A stretch of DNA of 53,084 nucleotides. Origin: Variovorax boronicumulans NBRC 103145. GTDB lineage: Bacteria; Pseudomonadota; Gammaproteobacteria; Burkholderiales; Burkholderiaceae_C. The position numbers and the translations under genes are program-made. Below the pieces are notes generated by a model. It did not search any database. It was not told the origin of the DNA and was given only the letters and a program-made list of their open reading frames with translations. The stretch is from positions 1 to 53,084 of the forward strand of contig NZ_BCUS01000036.1 of the NCBI RefSeq assembly GCF_001591345.1, written 5' to 3'. Below, in pieces: positions 17,934 through 29,232 of this stretch (its first letter is position 1; every line of letters starts with the position of its first letter).

Positions 17934-18755
17934 TCAGCGCAGGAAGACATGCTCCATGAACTGCCGGATCGGGTACTGGATCACCGTCTGCACCCGCGCC
18001 GGCAGCTCCAGCGGGCGCATCAGCATCTTCAGCGTGGCGGCGGGGCTCAGGTGGGTGCGGATGATGCGGTTCATGTGCGCGCTCAGCTGCTGCACGTAGG
18101 CCGCGTCGCCGGCGCGGTGCGGGGCGCGGGCCTGCAGCACGTGGCGGACGGCGCAGTCGGCGTCCTCGCTTTTCAGCTCCAGCGTGCGCCGGCCGATGGT
18201 GCCCATCACGCGGAAACGGTTCAGCCGCTCCTGCGCGCGGTAGCGGCGAAAGAACCGGTAGAAGTGCTTGTAGTGGTTGACCTCGTCGGTCGCGATGCGG
18301 GTGGCCAGGTCGCGCAGCACGGGCTCGGTGGTGCTGCGGGCCATGGCCCGGTAGTAGGTGGCGGTGCCGGTCTCGACCACGCAGCGGGCGGTCATTTCGA
18401 GGGCGCGGGTCGGGGCCAGCAGCTCGACCTTGCAATACGTGGCGTACTCGTCGAGGAAGCCGCGGTAGGCGGTTTCCCAGGGAAATTCGGGCCAGACGTG
18501 TTCCACGTAGGCGCGCAGGGCCTGGCCGTGTTGCAGCTCTTCCTGCTCCCAGTGGTTCGACAGCCACTCGGTGACCTCGTCGTCGCCCCGGAAGAAATCG
18601 ACCAGGTTCTGCGTGTACAGGTCGGAGCCGCTCTCGATGAAGGAGGCCGACGCCACCAGGTAGAAGAGGTTCTCGTCCGTGCGCACCTGCTCGCGTGCGA
18701 TGCGGGAGAAATCGAGGTCTTCGATCTTCCAGTGTTCCGACGCCTGACCCGCCAT
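17934..18755 (-). CDS. Ferritin-like diiron protein
   Basis: A 273-aa helical protein. It shows two ExxH motifs, E73-x-x-H76 (EELQH) and E158-x-x-H161 (DEVNH), plus carboxylates E41 and E129. This is the complete ligand set of a ferritin-like/acyl-ACP-desaturase-type carboxylate-bridged diiron site. No signal peptide or membrane segment, so cytoplasmic. The substrate is unknown; relatives include oxygenases, desaturases and rubrerythrin-like proteins. The start at 18755 is chosen over one six codons upstream because AAGGAG sits 5 nt before it. It is divergent from alaS and has no operon partner. Confidence 0.8.
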   Translation of the reverse strand: MAGQASEHWKIEDLDFSRIAREQVRTDENLFYLVASASFIESGSDLYTQNLVDFFRGDDEVTEWLSNHWEQEELQHGQALRAYVEHVWPEFPWETAYRGFLDEYATYCKVELLAPTRALEMTARCVVETGTATYYRAMARSTTEPVLRDLATRIATDEVNHYKHFYRFFRRYRAQERLNRFRVMGTIGRRTLELKSEDADCAVRHVLQARAPHRAGDAAYVQQLSAHMNRIIRTHLSPAATLKMLMRPLELPARVQTVIQYPIRQFMEHVFLR

Positions 18756-18909
18756 GCGTGCTCCTTGATTCATGGTTGCCGATGAAAACAGGGAAGAAAC
18801 AGGCTGCAGCCGGGGAGGGCGCGCACCGCTTCAGCCGTCCATATTAGCCCCGGCTCCCGGATCGCGCGTGCGCAAGGCCCGCGGCGGGCCCGGGCACCAT
18901 GCGCAAACC

Positions 18910-18915
18910 TATAAT
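18910..18915 (+). promoter_or_regulatory. Probable alaS -10 element
   Basis: TATAAT is a perfect -10 hexamer in an otherwise GC-rich leader about 105 bp before the alaS start. No good -35 is visible at 16-18 bp, so the promoter may depend on an activator or on an extended context. Confidence 0.45.
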
Positions 18916-19017
18916 CGATTGTTCAAGCAAATCAAGCAGTTAGGCCGGTTCAACGCAGTGGTTTCGACGCAGGGTCGCCATCGCCAGGCCGCCCCCGACA
19001 GCAGACGAAATCCAAAG

Positions 19018-21642
<2,625 letters not shown>

Positions 21643-21675
21643 GGTCCTTTCCGCTCACTACCCACACAGCACTTC

Positions 21676-22692
21676 ATGTCCGACGCGATCCCCGGTGAAG
21701 TGCTCGTGATGGGGGCGGGCACCATCGGCTGCTTCATCGGCGGCAGCCTGGCGGCGGCGGGCGTGCCCGTCACCTTCGTCGGCCGCCCGCGCGTGCTCGA
21801 CAAGCTCGCACGCCACGGCCTCACGCTCACCGACCTCGACGGCGCCCGGCACAAGCTGGCGGCGCCCACGCTGCGCCTGTGCGAGCAGGTGCCGGTGGGC
21901 GCGCGGCCCGCGCTGGTGCTGCTGTGCGTGAAGAGCGGCGCCACGGCCGAGGCGGCGCGCGAACTGGCCTTTGCCTTGCCGGCCGGTACCACGGTGGTGT
22001 CGCTGCAGAACGGCATCTCGAACTGCGCCGCCGCGGGCCAGGCCGGCCCGTCGCTCAACATCCGTGCGGGCATGGTGCCGTACAACGTGGCCGAGATCGA
22101 CGACGGTGCCTTCCACCGCGGCACGCCCGGCCGGCTGGCCGCGGAAGACGACCCCGCGCTGCGCGACTGGCTGCCCGTGTTCGAGCGCGCCGGCGTGCCG
22201 CTCGACCTGCATGCCGACCTGCTGCCGGTGCAGTGGGGCAAGCTGCTGCTCAACCTCAACAACCCGGTCAATGCGCTGTCGGGCCTGCCGCTGCGCGACG
22301 AGCTCATGCAGCGCGGCTACCGCCGCTGCTTCGCGGCGCTCATCGACGAAACGCTGGGCGTGTTGCGCACGGGCGGCATCGTGCCCGCGCAGGTGGCGGC
22401 CGTGCCGGCGCGGCGCTTGCCGGGCCTGCTGCGGCTGCCCGACTGGCTGTTTCGCATCGTCGCGGCGCGCATGCTGCGCATCGACGCGAAGGCGCGCTCC
22501 AGCATGGCCGACGACCTCGCACTGGGCCGTCGCACCGAGATCGACGCGCTGAGCGGCGAGGTGGTGCGGCTCGCGCAGGAGCATGGCCTGAGCGCGCCGC
22601 GCAACGCGCGCATGGTCGCGCTGCTCGAGGCCTGGCCGCAAAACCAGAAGCGCTGGACGGCACGCCAATTGCAGGACGCGCTGGGCCTGTAA
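21676..22692 (+). CDS. 2-dehydropantoate 2-reductase family protein (ApbA/PanE)
   Basis: A 338-aa cytoplasmic NADPH-dependent reductase. The N-terminus has the Rossmann motif [17 protein letters not shown]. The ApbA C-terminal domain shows the conserved Lys and Asn in [16 protein letters not shown]. The family converts ketopantoate to pantoate in pantothenate and CoA synthesis, but several paralogues act on other 2-keto acids. At 338 aa it is longer than the about 300 aa of classical PanE, so the exact substrate is uncertain. It lies 33 bp after alaS and may share its transcript. Confidence 0.85.
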   Translation: MSDAIPGEVLVMGAGTIGCFIGGSLAAAGVPVTFVGRPRVLDKLARHGLTLTDLDGARHKLAAPTLRLCEQVPVGARPALVLLCVKSGATAEAARELAFALPAGTTVVSLQNGISNCAAAGQAGPSLNIRAGMVPYNVAEIDDGAFHRGTPGRLAAEDDPALRDWLPVFERAGVPLDLHADLLPVQWGKLLLNLNNPVNALSGLPLRDELMQRGYRRCFAALIDETLGVLRTGGIVPAQVAAVPARRLPGLLRLPDWLFRIVAARMLRIDAKARSSMADDLALGRRTEIDALSGEVVRLAQEHGLSAPRNARMVALLEAWPQNQKRWTARQLQDALGL

Positions 22693-22745
22693 GCGCCGAC
22701 CCTGTACCCTCGGCCCATGGCGGCTTTCAAGAGGGAGGGGTTGTC

Positions 22746-24005
22746 ATGCAGGTCCTGATTCTCGGCAGCGGTGTCATCGGCACCTCGGTGGCGTACTACC
22801 TGGCGCGCGCCGGGCACGCGGTGACGGTGCTGGAGCGCCAGCCGGCGCCCGCGCTCGAAACCAGCTTCGGAAATGCGGGCGAGGTCTCGCCCGGCTACTC
22901 GGCGCCCTGGGCCGGGCCCGGCGTGCCGGTCAAGGCGATCAAGTGGATGCTCATGCAGCACAGTCCGCTGGTCATCAAGCCGATGCTCGATCCGGCCATG
23001 TGGCGCTGGGGCCTGTCGATGCTGCGCAACTGCACGCAGGCGCGCTACGAACTCAACAAGGGCCGCATGGTGCGGCTGGCCGAATACAGCCGCGACTGCC
23101 TGAAGGCGCTGCGCGCTGACACCGGCATCCGCTACGACGAGCGCATGCAGGGCACGCTGCAGCTCTTTCGCACGCAGGCACAGCTCGACGGCACCGCCAA
23201 GGATGTCGAGGTGCTGAAGGCGTCCGGCGTGCCCTACCAGGTGCTCGACCGCGACGGCTGCGTGCTGCATGAGCCCGCGCTCGGCGCCGTGAAGGACAAG
23301 TTCGTCGGCGGCCTGCGCCTGCCGGGCGACGAGACCGGTGACTGCTTCAAGTTCACGCAGGCGCTCGCCAAACTGGCCGAAGCCGAGGGCGTGCAATTTC
23401 GCTTCGGCGTGAACATCCAGGCCCTCGAACACGAAGCGGGGAAGGGCGTGACGGCGGTGCGCACCGACCAGGGCAGCTTCACCGCCGACCGCTACGTGGT
23501 CGCGCTCGGCAGCTACTCGCCCGCGCTGGTGCGCCCGCTGGGCATCGACCTGCCGGTGTACCCGGTCAAGGGCTTCTCGATCACGGTGCCCATCACCGAC
23601 GCGAGCGGCGCGCCCGAATCCACCGTGATGGACGAGACCTTCAAGGTCGCCGTCACGCGCCTGGGCGATCGCATCCGCGTGGGCGGCACGGCGCAGCTCT
23701 CGGGCTTCGACCTGGCGCTCGATGCGCGGCGGCGCGACACGCTCGAGCACGTCGTGACCGACCTGTTCCCGCGCGGCGGCCCGGTGCGCGACGCGTCCTT
23801 CTGGACCGGCCTGCGCCCCATGACGCCCGACGGCACGCCGGTGATCGGCGCCACCCGCGTGCCCAACCTGCTGCTGAGCACGGGCCACGGCACGCTCGGC
23901 TGGACCATGGCGGCCGGCACCGGCCGCGTGATGGCCGACCTGGTCGCGGGCAGGGCGCCCGAGATCGACATGGAAGGCCTGACCGTGGCGCGCTACGGCG
24001 GGTAG
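22746..24005 (+). CDS. dadA: D-amino acid dehydrogenase, small subunit-like FAD oxidoreductase
   Basis: A 419-aa DAO-family flavoprotein. The N-terminal dinucleotide motif is [19 protein letters not shown], followed by the DadA-typical [20 protein letters not shown]. The C-terminal FAD closure is [15 protein letters not shown]. The enzyme oxidises D-amino acids (mainly D-Ala) to keto acids, feeding electrons to the quinone pool at the inner membrane. A strong AGGGAGGGG ribosome site precedes ATG 22746. No alanine racemase (dadX) lies next to it. A clear terminator follows. Confidence 0.9.
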   Translation: MQVLILGSGVIGTSVAYYLARAGHAVTVLERQPAPALETSFGNAGEVSPGYSAPWAGPGVPVKAIKWMLMQHSPLVIKPMLDPAMWRWGLSMLRNCTQARYELNKGRMVRLAEYSRDCLKALRADTGIRYDERMQGTLQLFRTQAQLDGTAKDVEVLKASGVPYQVLDRDGCVLHEPALGAVKDKFVGGLRLPGDETGDCFKFTQALAKLAEAEGVQFRFGVNIQALEHEAGKGVTAVRTDQGSFTADRYVVALGSYSPALVRPLGIDLPVYPVKGFSITVPITDASGAPESTVMDETFKVAVTRLGDRIRVGGTAQLSGFDLALDARRRDTLEHVVTDLFPRGGPVRDASFWTGLRPMTPDGTPVIGATRVPNLLLSTGHGTLGWTMAAGTGRVMADLVAGRAPEIDMEGLTVARYGG

Positions 24006-24027
24006 CCCAACCCCGCTTTCCCCCTCG

Positions 24028-24056
24028 AAGGGCGGCCCGAAACGGCCGCCCTTTTT
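24028..24056 (+). terminator. Rho-independent terminator after dadA-like gene
   Basis: AAGGGCGGCC pairs with GGCCGCCCTT around a 6-nt loop, followed by a T-run. It separates the alaS-side genes from the catabolic cluster. Confidence 0.9.
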
Positions 24057-24085
24057 CGTGGGCCGCGCCCCCCGGCGTCACCTCA

Positions 24086-24104
24086 ACTAGGGTTTTTACC
24101 TAGT
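24086..24104. promoter_or_regulatory. Inverted repeat ACTAGG/CCTAGT
   Basis: ACTAGGGTTTTTACCTAGT: 6-bp arms around a T-rich 7-nt centre, 93 bp upstream of the first cluster gene. It is a candidate regulator site in the promoter region; the protein is unknown. Confidence 0.4.
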
Positions 24105-24153
24105 CATGAAGTTGTCTTCGTCGGTATTCTCGCGGTGTTCCATTAATAAATCG

Positions 24154-24173
24154 TTGTTTCGCTAGTGAAACAA
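24154..24173. promoter_or_regulatory. Putative IclR-type operator
   Basis: TTGTTTCGCTAGTGAAACAA has 7-bp arms (TTGTTTC/GAAACAA) around a 6-nt centre, and lies 24 bp before the ATG of the first cluster gene, directly after an AT-rich TTAATAAAT that may be the -10. TTTC/GAAA arms are common in operators of IclR-family regulators such as KdgR-type proteins. An IclR-family gene lies within the same cluster (27539-28372), so autoregulated control of the whole operon is likely (inference). Confidence 0.55.
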
Positions 24174-24196
24174 ACCGCCGATTCCACGGACCCCCG

Positions 24197-25180
24197 ATGA
24201 CACACACTCGCCGCCTCGCCATCGCCGCTGCCGTCTCCCTGGCCGCCGCTTGCGCTTCCGGACTCGCCTGGGCAGACACCTACCCCAGCAAGCCGATCAC
24301 GCTGGTCGTTGCCTATCCGGCGGGTGGCGACACCGACGCCCTGGCGCGCCTGTACGCCGAGAAGCTCTCGGCCCGCGTCGGCCAGCCCGTGGTGGTCGAC
24401 AACCGCCCCGGCGCCAGCGGCATCATCGGCAGCGCCTTCGTGTCGAAGGCCGCGCCCGACGGCTACACGCTGCTGCTCGCGCCCAGCACCTTCTCGATCG
24501 CGCAGCTGGTGCTCAAGACCGGCAGCACCTCGGGCTACGACGTGCTCAACGGCTTCACGCCGATCGTGCAGACCGGCAACCTGCCGCTCTTCCTCGTGGC
24601 CAGCGGCGCCAAGGGCTACACCGGCCTGAAGGACGCGGTGGCCGCGGCCAAGGGCGGCAAGTCGCTGAGCTACGCCAGCCCGGGCAGCGGTTCGCCGATG
24701 CACATCCTGGGCGAGATGTTCGCCCGCGCCTCGGGCACCAGCCTGGCGCACGTGCCGTACAAGGGCGTGGCGCCCGCCGTCAACGACGTGCTCGGCGGCC
24801 ACGTGCCGGTGACCTTCATCACGCTCGGCCCCGTGGCGCCCTACATGCCCAACGGCAAGATGGTCCCGCTGGCCGTGGCCTCGCGCGAGCGCTCGCCGCT
24901 GGCGCCCAAGGTGCCGACCTTCGCCGAGCTGGGCTACAAGGACGTCGAGCTCACCGCCTGGAACGGCCTGTGGGGTCCGCGCAACCTGCCGCCCGAAATC
25001 GTGAAGACGCTCAACGGCCACTTCAACGAGATCCTGAAGATGCCCGACATCGTCGCGCGCATGGCCGTGCTGGGCACCACGCCCGTGGGCGGCGACGCCG
25101 ACGTGCTGGCCAAGACCAACGCCGCCGACTTCGCGCGCTTCGGCAAGGTCATCAAGGAACTCGGCATCCAGGCCGACTGA
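24197..25180 (+). CDS. Bug/TctC-family periplasmic solute-binding protein (1)
   Basis: A 327-aa exported protein with an N-terminal signal peptide (cleavage near SGLAWA/DTYPSK). The Bug-family hallmarks are YPSKPITLVVAYPAGGDTD, VVVDNRPGASG, and the HVPYKGVAPAVNDVLGG segment. These proteins bind carboxylates or small aromatic acids in the periplasm. No TctA/TctB membrane genes are nearby, so it is an orphan of the kind abundant in Burkholderiales; it might sense or deliver substrate to another carrier. It is the first gene behind the operator region and so probably heads the catabolic operon. Confidence 0.93.
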   Translation: MTHTRRLAIAAAVSLAAACASGLAWADTYPSKPITLVVAYPAGGDTDALARLYAEKLSARVGQPVVVDNRPGASGIIGSAFVSKAAPDGYTLLLAPSTFSIAQLVLKTGSTSGYDVLNGFTPIVQTGNLPLFLVASGAKGYTGLKDAVAAAKGGKSLSYASPGSGSPMHILGEMFARASGTSLAHVPYKGVAPAVNDVLGGHVPVTFITLGPVAPYMPNGKMVPLAVASRERSPLAPKVPTFAELGYKDVELTAWNGLWGPRNLPPEIVKTLNGHFNEILKMPDIVARMAVLGTTPVGGDADVLAKTNAADFARFGKVIKELGIQAD

Positions 25181-25209
25181 ACCTCACTCCACCCGACGTG
25201 ACGCCCGCC

Positions 25210-26025
25210 ATGACCGACCTCAAAGCCATCGCCGATCCCTCCAGCCTGCAGGCCCTGCTGGCTGAGATGCCCGCCAACCTGCTGGCCGGCCGCCGCGTGC
25301 TCGTGACCGGCGGTGCGCGCGGCCTGGGCCTGGCGTTCGCGCAGTGCGTGGCCGCGGCGGGTGCGAGCGTGGTGCTGGCCGACATCCTCGGCGAGCTGGC
25401 CGAGACCGAGGCGAAGGCGCTGCGCGATGCCGGCCGCACGGCGTACGCGCTGGCCATCGACCTGTCGGACCCGGCCTCCATCGAGGCGGGCGCGGCCGAG
25501 GCGGTGCGCCTGCTCGGCGGCCTGGACGGCCTCGTCAACAACGCCGCCATCACCAACTCGGGCGGTCGCGACGCGCACCAGCTCGAGATCGACATGTGGG
25601 ACCGCGTGATGAACGTCAACGTGCGCGGCAGCTGGCTCATGGGCCGCGCTTGCCGCCCCGCGCTGGCGGCCAGCGGCCGTGGCGCCATCGTCAATCTCGC
25701 GTCGGACACGGCGCTGTGGGGCGCGCCCAACCTGCTGGCCTATGCCTCGAGCAAGGGCGCCGTCATCTCCATGACGCGCTCGCTGGCGCGCGAATGGGGC
25801 GGCGACAACATCACGGTGAACGCCGTGGCGCCCGGCCTCACGCTGGTCGAGGCCACCGAGTACGTGCCGATGGCGCGCCACCAGAAGTACCTCGAAGGCC
25901 GCGCCATCCCGCGCGAGCAGCAGGCGGCCGACGTCTGCGGCGCGACCGTGTTCCTGCTGTCCGGCCTGGCGCGCTTCGTCACCGGCCAGCTGCTCGCCGT
26001 CAACGGCGGCTTCGCGATGCACTGA
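25210..26025 (+). CDS. Short-chain dehydrogenase/reductase (1), intact catalytic site
   Basis: A 271-aa classical SDR. Cofactor motif TGGARGLGLAF near residue 33, NNAAIT for the central strand, and catalytic S165, Y178 and K182 (YASSK). The C-terminus ends LAVNGGFAMH as in most SDRs. It uses NAD(P) to oxidise or reduce an alcohol/ketone or diene-diol. It follows the first Bug gene by 29 bp and is presumably one step of the pathway, for example dehydrogenation of a hydroxylated intermediate. The substrate cannot be told from the sequence. Confidence 0.92.
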   Translation: MTDLKAIADPSSLQALLAEMPANLLAGRRVLVTGGARGLGLAFAQCVAAAGASVVLADILGELAETEAKALRDAGRTAYALAIDLSDPASIEAGAAEAVRLLGGLDGLVNNAAITNSGGRDAHQLEIDMWDRVMNVNVRGSWLMGRACRPALAASGRGAIVNLASDTALWGAPNLLAYASSKGAVISMTRSLAREWGGDNITVNAVAPGLTLVEATEYVPMARHQKYLEGRAIPREQQAADVCGATVFLLSGLARFVTGQLLAVNGGFAMH

Positions 26026-26068
26026 ACCCGTCACCACCGACCGAATTTCCCGACCAAGGAGTACACCC

Positions 26069-26605
26069 ATGAGCGATTTGTCCGAACAGCAGAAGATCAA
26101 CAACACTCTGGCGCAGCCCGAGGGCAGCAGCCTGGCCGAGTGGATGAACACCCGCATCGCCCGTTACGAAACCCGCAAGTACGACTGGGACGCGCTGAAG
26201 TTCCAGGCCGACTTCGACCCCAAGTTCCGCCGCGCGCAGATGCGCTACGTGGGCACCGGCGGCACCGGTGTCGCGGCCGACACCAACACCGTGCCCTCGG
26301 AGCACTTCACCTTCTCGACCATGGTGATCCCGGCCGGCCACGAAGGCCCGCCGCACATCCACACCGACGTGGAAGAGGTGTTCTTCCTGATCCGCGGCAA
26401 GCTCAAGGTCGTGATCGAGAAGGACGGCGAGCGCTTCGAAACCATCATGACCGACCGCGACCTGATCTCGGTGCCGCCCGGCGTGTACCGCGAAGAGATC
26501 AACATCGGCGACGAAGACGCGCTGATGTGCGTGATGCTCGGCGCCAAGAAGCCGGTCACGCCCACGTACCCCGCCGACCACCCGCTGGCCAAGATCAAGC
26601 GCTGA
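26069..26605 (+). CDS. Cupin-domain protein
   Basis: A 178-aa single-domain cupin. Motif 1 is complete with H96, H98 and E102/E103 in GPPHIHTDVEEVFFLIRG. In motif 2 (VPPGVYREEIN) the expected His is Arg, so a metal site would have only three protein ligands. Similar cupins serve as dioxygenases, isomerases or decarboxylases in ring degradation, or as non-catalytic binders. A strong AAGGAG lies 7 nt before ATG 26069. It sits between an SDR and an alpha/beta hydrolase, in keeping with a pathway enzyme. Confidence 0.88.
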   Translation: MSDLSEQQKINNTLAQPEGSSLAEWMNTRIARYETRKYDWDALKFQADFDPKFRRAQMRYVGTGGTGVAADTNTVPSEHFTFSTMVIPAGHEGPPHIHTDVEEVFFLIRGKLKVVIEKDGERFETIMTDRDLISVPPGVYREEINIGDEDALMCVMLGAKKPVTPTYPADHPLAKIKR

Positions 26606-26632
26606 GCGAGCGAGCCAGCGAGCGAACAGGCC

Positions 26633-27502
26633 ATGAGCACCGTCGACATCCCCGCGCAGACCCTGCCGGCTTCCGAGCTGGCGCGGCTCGACGCGCGCTT
26701 TCCGGCCCGCGACGTCGCGGTGGGCGGCGGCGCGGTGGTGTCGGTGCGCGAATGCGGGCAGGGCCCGGTCATCGTGTGCCTGCACGGCATCGGCTCGGGT
26801 GCGGCCTCGTGGCTCGACACCGCGGCGCTGCTGGCGCCGCAGGCCTGCCTCATCGCCTGGGACGCACCGGGCTACGGCCGCTCCACGCCGCTGGCCTCGG
26901 CCGCGCCGACCGCCGCCGACTACGCCGCACGGCTTGAAGAAATGCTCGATGCGCTGTCGATCCGTTCCTGCGTGCTCGTCGGCCATTCGCTGGGCGCCAT
27001 CGTCGCCGCGTCTGCTGCGCGCAGCGAGTCGAGCGCCAGTGCCCGCATCCGCCGCCTCGTGCTCGTGAGCCCCGCCATCGGCTACGGCGCCGCCGGGCGC
27101 ATCGACGCCCGCGCCAAGGTGCGCGCCGAACGCCTGGCCACGCTCGACGACCTCGGCATTGCCGGCATGGCCGCCAAGCGTGCGGGCCGCCTCGTGTCCG
27201 ACGGTGCCAGCGAACACGCCCGCCAGTGGGTGCGCTGGAACATGGCGCGCCTGAACGACCACGGCTACCGCCAGGCCGTCGAGCTGCTGTGCAACGCCGA
27301 CCTGCTGGCCGACCTGCCGCCGCCGATGCCCGTGCGCGTGGCCTGCGGCGCGCTCGACGTCGTCACGCCGCCCGCCGCCTGCGAAGAAGTCGCGCGCCGC
27401 TGCGGCGTGCCCCTCGAATTGGTGGACGATGCGGGTCACGCCGGCTATGTGGAACAACCGCAGGCCGTCGCCGCCTTGCTGCGCGAATCGCTCGCCGGCT
27501 GA
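26633..27502 (+). CDS. Alpha/beta hydrolase (possible meta-cleavage product or lactone hydrolase)
   Basis: A 289-aa cytoplasmic alpha/beta-fold enzyme. The oxyanion region is CLHGIGSG, the nucleophile S119 is in GHSLGA, and D242 and H269 complete the triad. The architecture matches C-C bond hydrolases of meta-cleavage pathways and 3-oxoadipate enol-lactonases. Given the extradiol-dioxygenase-like gene in the same cluster, hydrolysis of a ring-cleavage product is a reasonable guess. A short GAGC-rich direct repeat lies in the 27-bp gap before it. Confidence 0.88.
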   Translation: MSTVDIPAQTLPASELARLDARFPARDVAVGGGAVVSVRECGQGPVIVCLHGIGSGAASWLDTAALLAPQACLIAWDAPGYGRSTPLASAAPTAADYAARLEEMLDALSIRSCVLVGHSLGAIVAASAARSESSASARIRRLVLVSPAIGYGAAGRIDARAKVRAERLATLDDLGIAGMAAKRAGRLVSDGASEHARQWVRWNMARLNDHGYRQAVELLCNADLLADLPPPMPVRVACGALDVVTPPAACEEVARRCGVPLELVDDAGHAGYVEQPQAVAALLRESLAG

Positions 27503-27538
27503 CCCGACACGAACAAGACAACCGAGAGGAATTCCAAG

Positions 27539-28372
27539 ATGGCCACCGACAACGAAGTGATGGAAGAGGGCGCAGACCGCTACAACGTGCCCGCGCTGGA
27601 GCGCGGCCTGCGCGTGCTGTGCGAGTTCAGCCGCGAGAGCCGCACGCTGTCCGCGCCCGAGCTGGCGCGCCGTTTCGACCTGCCGCGCTCGACCGTCTTC
27701 CGCCTGCTCACCACGCTGGAGAACATGGGCTTCCTCGAGCGCGCCGAGGGCGGGCGCGACTACCGCCTGGGCCTGGCCGTGCTGCGCCTGGGCTTCGAAT
27801 ACCTGGCCTCGCTGGAACTCACGCAGCTGGGCACGCCGCTGCTCAACCGCCTGTGCGACGAGCTGCGCACGCCCTGCAACCTGGTGGTGCGCGACGGCCG
27901 CTCGATCGTCTACGTCGCCAAGGTGGCGCCGGCCACGCCGTTCGCCAGCTCGGTCACGGTGGGCACGCGCCTGCCGGCCCACGCCACGGTGCTGGGCCGC
28001 ATCCTGCTGGAAGACCTCACGCTGCCGCAGCTGCGCGCGCTGTACCCCGAAGACAAGCTCGAGACCTTCTCGCCGAGCACGCCCAAGACGGTGAACGAAC
28101 TGTTCGACATGGTGCAGGCCGACCGCCAGCGCGGCTATGTGCTGGGCGAGGGCTTCTTCGAATCGAACATCTCGACCATCGCCGCGCCGGTGCGCGACCA
28201 CAGCGGCCACATCGTGGCGGCACTGGGCGCCACCATCACCTCGGGCCACATCGACGAGAACCGCATGGACGAGATGGTGCAGCGCGTGCGCGGCACCGCC
28301 GACGAGATCTCGGGCCTGCTCAATTACTCGCCCGCGCGCGCCAGCAAGGTGGTGCCGCTGCGCAGCGCCTGA
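27539..28372 (+). CDS. IclR-family transcriptional regulator
   Basis: A 277-aa regulator. An N-terminal winged helix-turn-helix (about 15-75, LERGLRVLCEFSRESRTLSAPELARRFDLP) precedes an effector-binding GAF-like domain (about 90-260), with the family's LPAHATVLGRILLE and the closing IAAPVRDHSGHIVAALG. IclR proteins of catabolic clusters bind a pathway substrate or intermediate and act as repressor or activator. It is encoded inside the operon, preceded by GAGAGGA. The 24154-24173 palindrome is its likely site. It is unusual that the regulator is embedded and co-directional and not divergent. Confidence 0.93.
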   Translation: MATDNEVMEEGADRYNVPALERGLRVLCEFSRESRTLSAPELARRFDLPRSTVFRLLTTLENMGFLERAEGGRDYRLGLAVLRLGFEYLASLELTQLGTPLLNRLCDELRTPCNLVVRDGRSIVYVAKVAPATPFASSVTVGTRLPAHATVLGRILLEDLTLPQLRALYPEDKLETFSPSTPKTVNELFDMVQADRQRGYVLGEGFFESNISTIAAPVRDHSGHIVAALGATITSGHIDENRMDEMVQRVRGTADEISGLLNYSPARASKVVPLRSA

Positions 28373-28392
28373 CGACTAATTTCAGATCGACC

Positions 28393-29232
28393 ATGACGAC
28401 CTTCGCCCCTTCCTCCTCCTTCTTCGCCGCCGACGCACTGGCCGGCCGCGTGGCCGTGGTCACGGGCGGGTCGTCGGGCATCGGCTTGGCCACCGTCGAG
28501 CTGCTGCTGGGCTGCGGCGCCGCCGTGGCGCTGTGCGGACGCAACGCCGAACGGCTCGATGCCGCCGTGGCCGGCCTGCGCGCGCAGTATCCGGATGCCA
28601 AGCTGTTCGCGCAGACCTGCGACGTGCTCGACGCCGCCTCGGTGCGCGCCTTCGCCGCCGCCAGCGAGGCCGCGCTCGGCCCGGCGTCGATGCTGGTCAA
28701 CAACGCAGGGCAGGGGCGTGTCTCCACCTTCGCCGACACCGACGACGCGGCCTGGATGCAAGAGCTGAACCTGAAGTTCTTCTCGGTCATTCACCCGACG
28801 CGCGCCTTCCTGCCGCAGCTCACGGCGCAGCGCGCGGTGCTCGGCGATGCCGCCATCGTCTGCGCCAACTCGCTGCTCGCACGCCAACCCGAGCCGCACA
28901 TGGTCGCCACCTCGGCCGCGCGCGCGGGCCTGCTGAACCTCGTGCGTTCGATGGCCACCGAGTTCGCGCCGCAGGGCGTGCGCGTCAACGGCATCCTGAT
29001 CGGCCTGGTCGAGTCGGGCCAGTGGCGCCGCCGCTTCGAGGCGCGCGACGACAAGTCGCAGGACTGGGCCGCCTGGAGCCGCCAGCTCGCCACCACCAAA
29101 CACATCCCGCTGGGTCGCCTGGGGCTTCCGACCGAAGCCGCGCGCGCGATCCTTTTCCTTGCTTCACCGCTCGCGTCGTACACGACCGGCAGCCACATCG
29201 ACATCTCCGGAGGCCATTCCCGCCATGCATAA
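28393..29232 (+). CDS. Short-chain dehydrogenase/reductase (2), degenerate catalytic residues
   Basis: A 279-aa SDR fold. The cofactor motif TGGSSGIGLAT and NNAGQG are present, but the YxxxK motif reads T173-S-A-A-R177, so the catalytic Tyr is Thr and the Lys is Arg; S160 is retained. Either it uses a different mechanism, or it is a non-redox partner or isomerase-like SDR. Its last 8 bp overlap the start of the ThDP enzyme gene (ATGCATAA), implying coupled translation and perhaps a physical complex. Translation and codon use are normal, so it is not a decayed gene. Confidence 0.88.
   Translation: MTTFAPSSSFFAADALAGRVAVVTGGSSGIGLATVELLLGCGAAVALCGRNAERLDAAVAGLRAQYPDAKLFAQTCDVLDAASVRAFAAASEAALGPASMLVNNAGQGRVSTFADTDDAAWMQELNLKFFSVIHPTRAFLPQLTAQRAVLGDAAIVCANSLLARQPEPHMVATSAARAGLLNLVRSMATEFAPQGVRVNGILIGLVESGQWRRRFEARDDKSQDWAAWSRQLATTKHIPLGRLGLPTEAARAILFLASPLASYTTGSHIDISGGHSRHA

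Noticed and set aside
26000..28249. 749-codon minus-strand frame over the cupin, hydrolase and IclR genes
   Set aside because: Three separate real genes with intact catalytic or DNA-binding motifs and ribosome sites occupy the plus strand.
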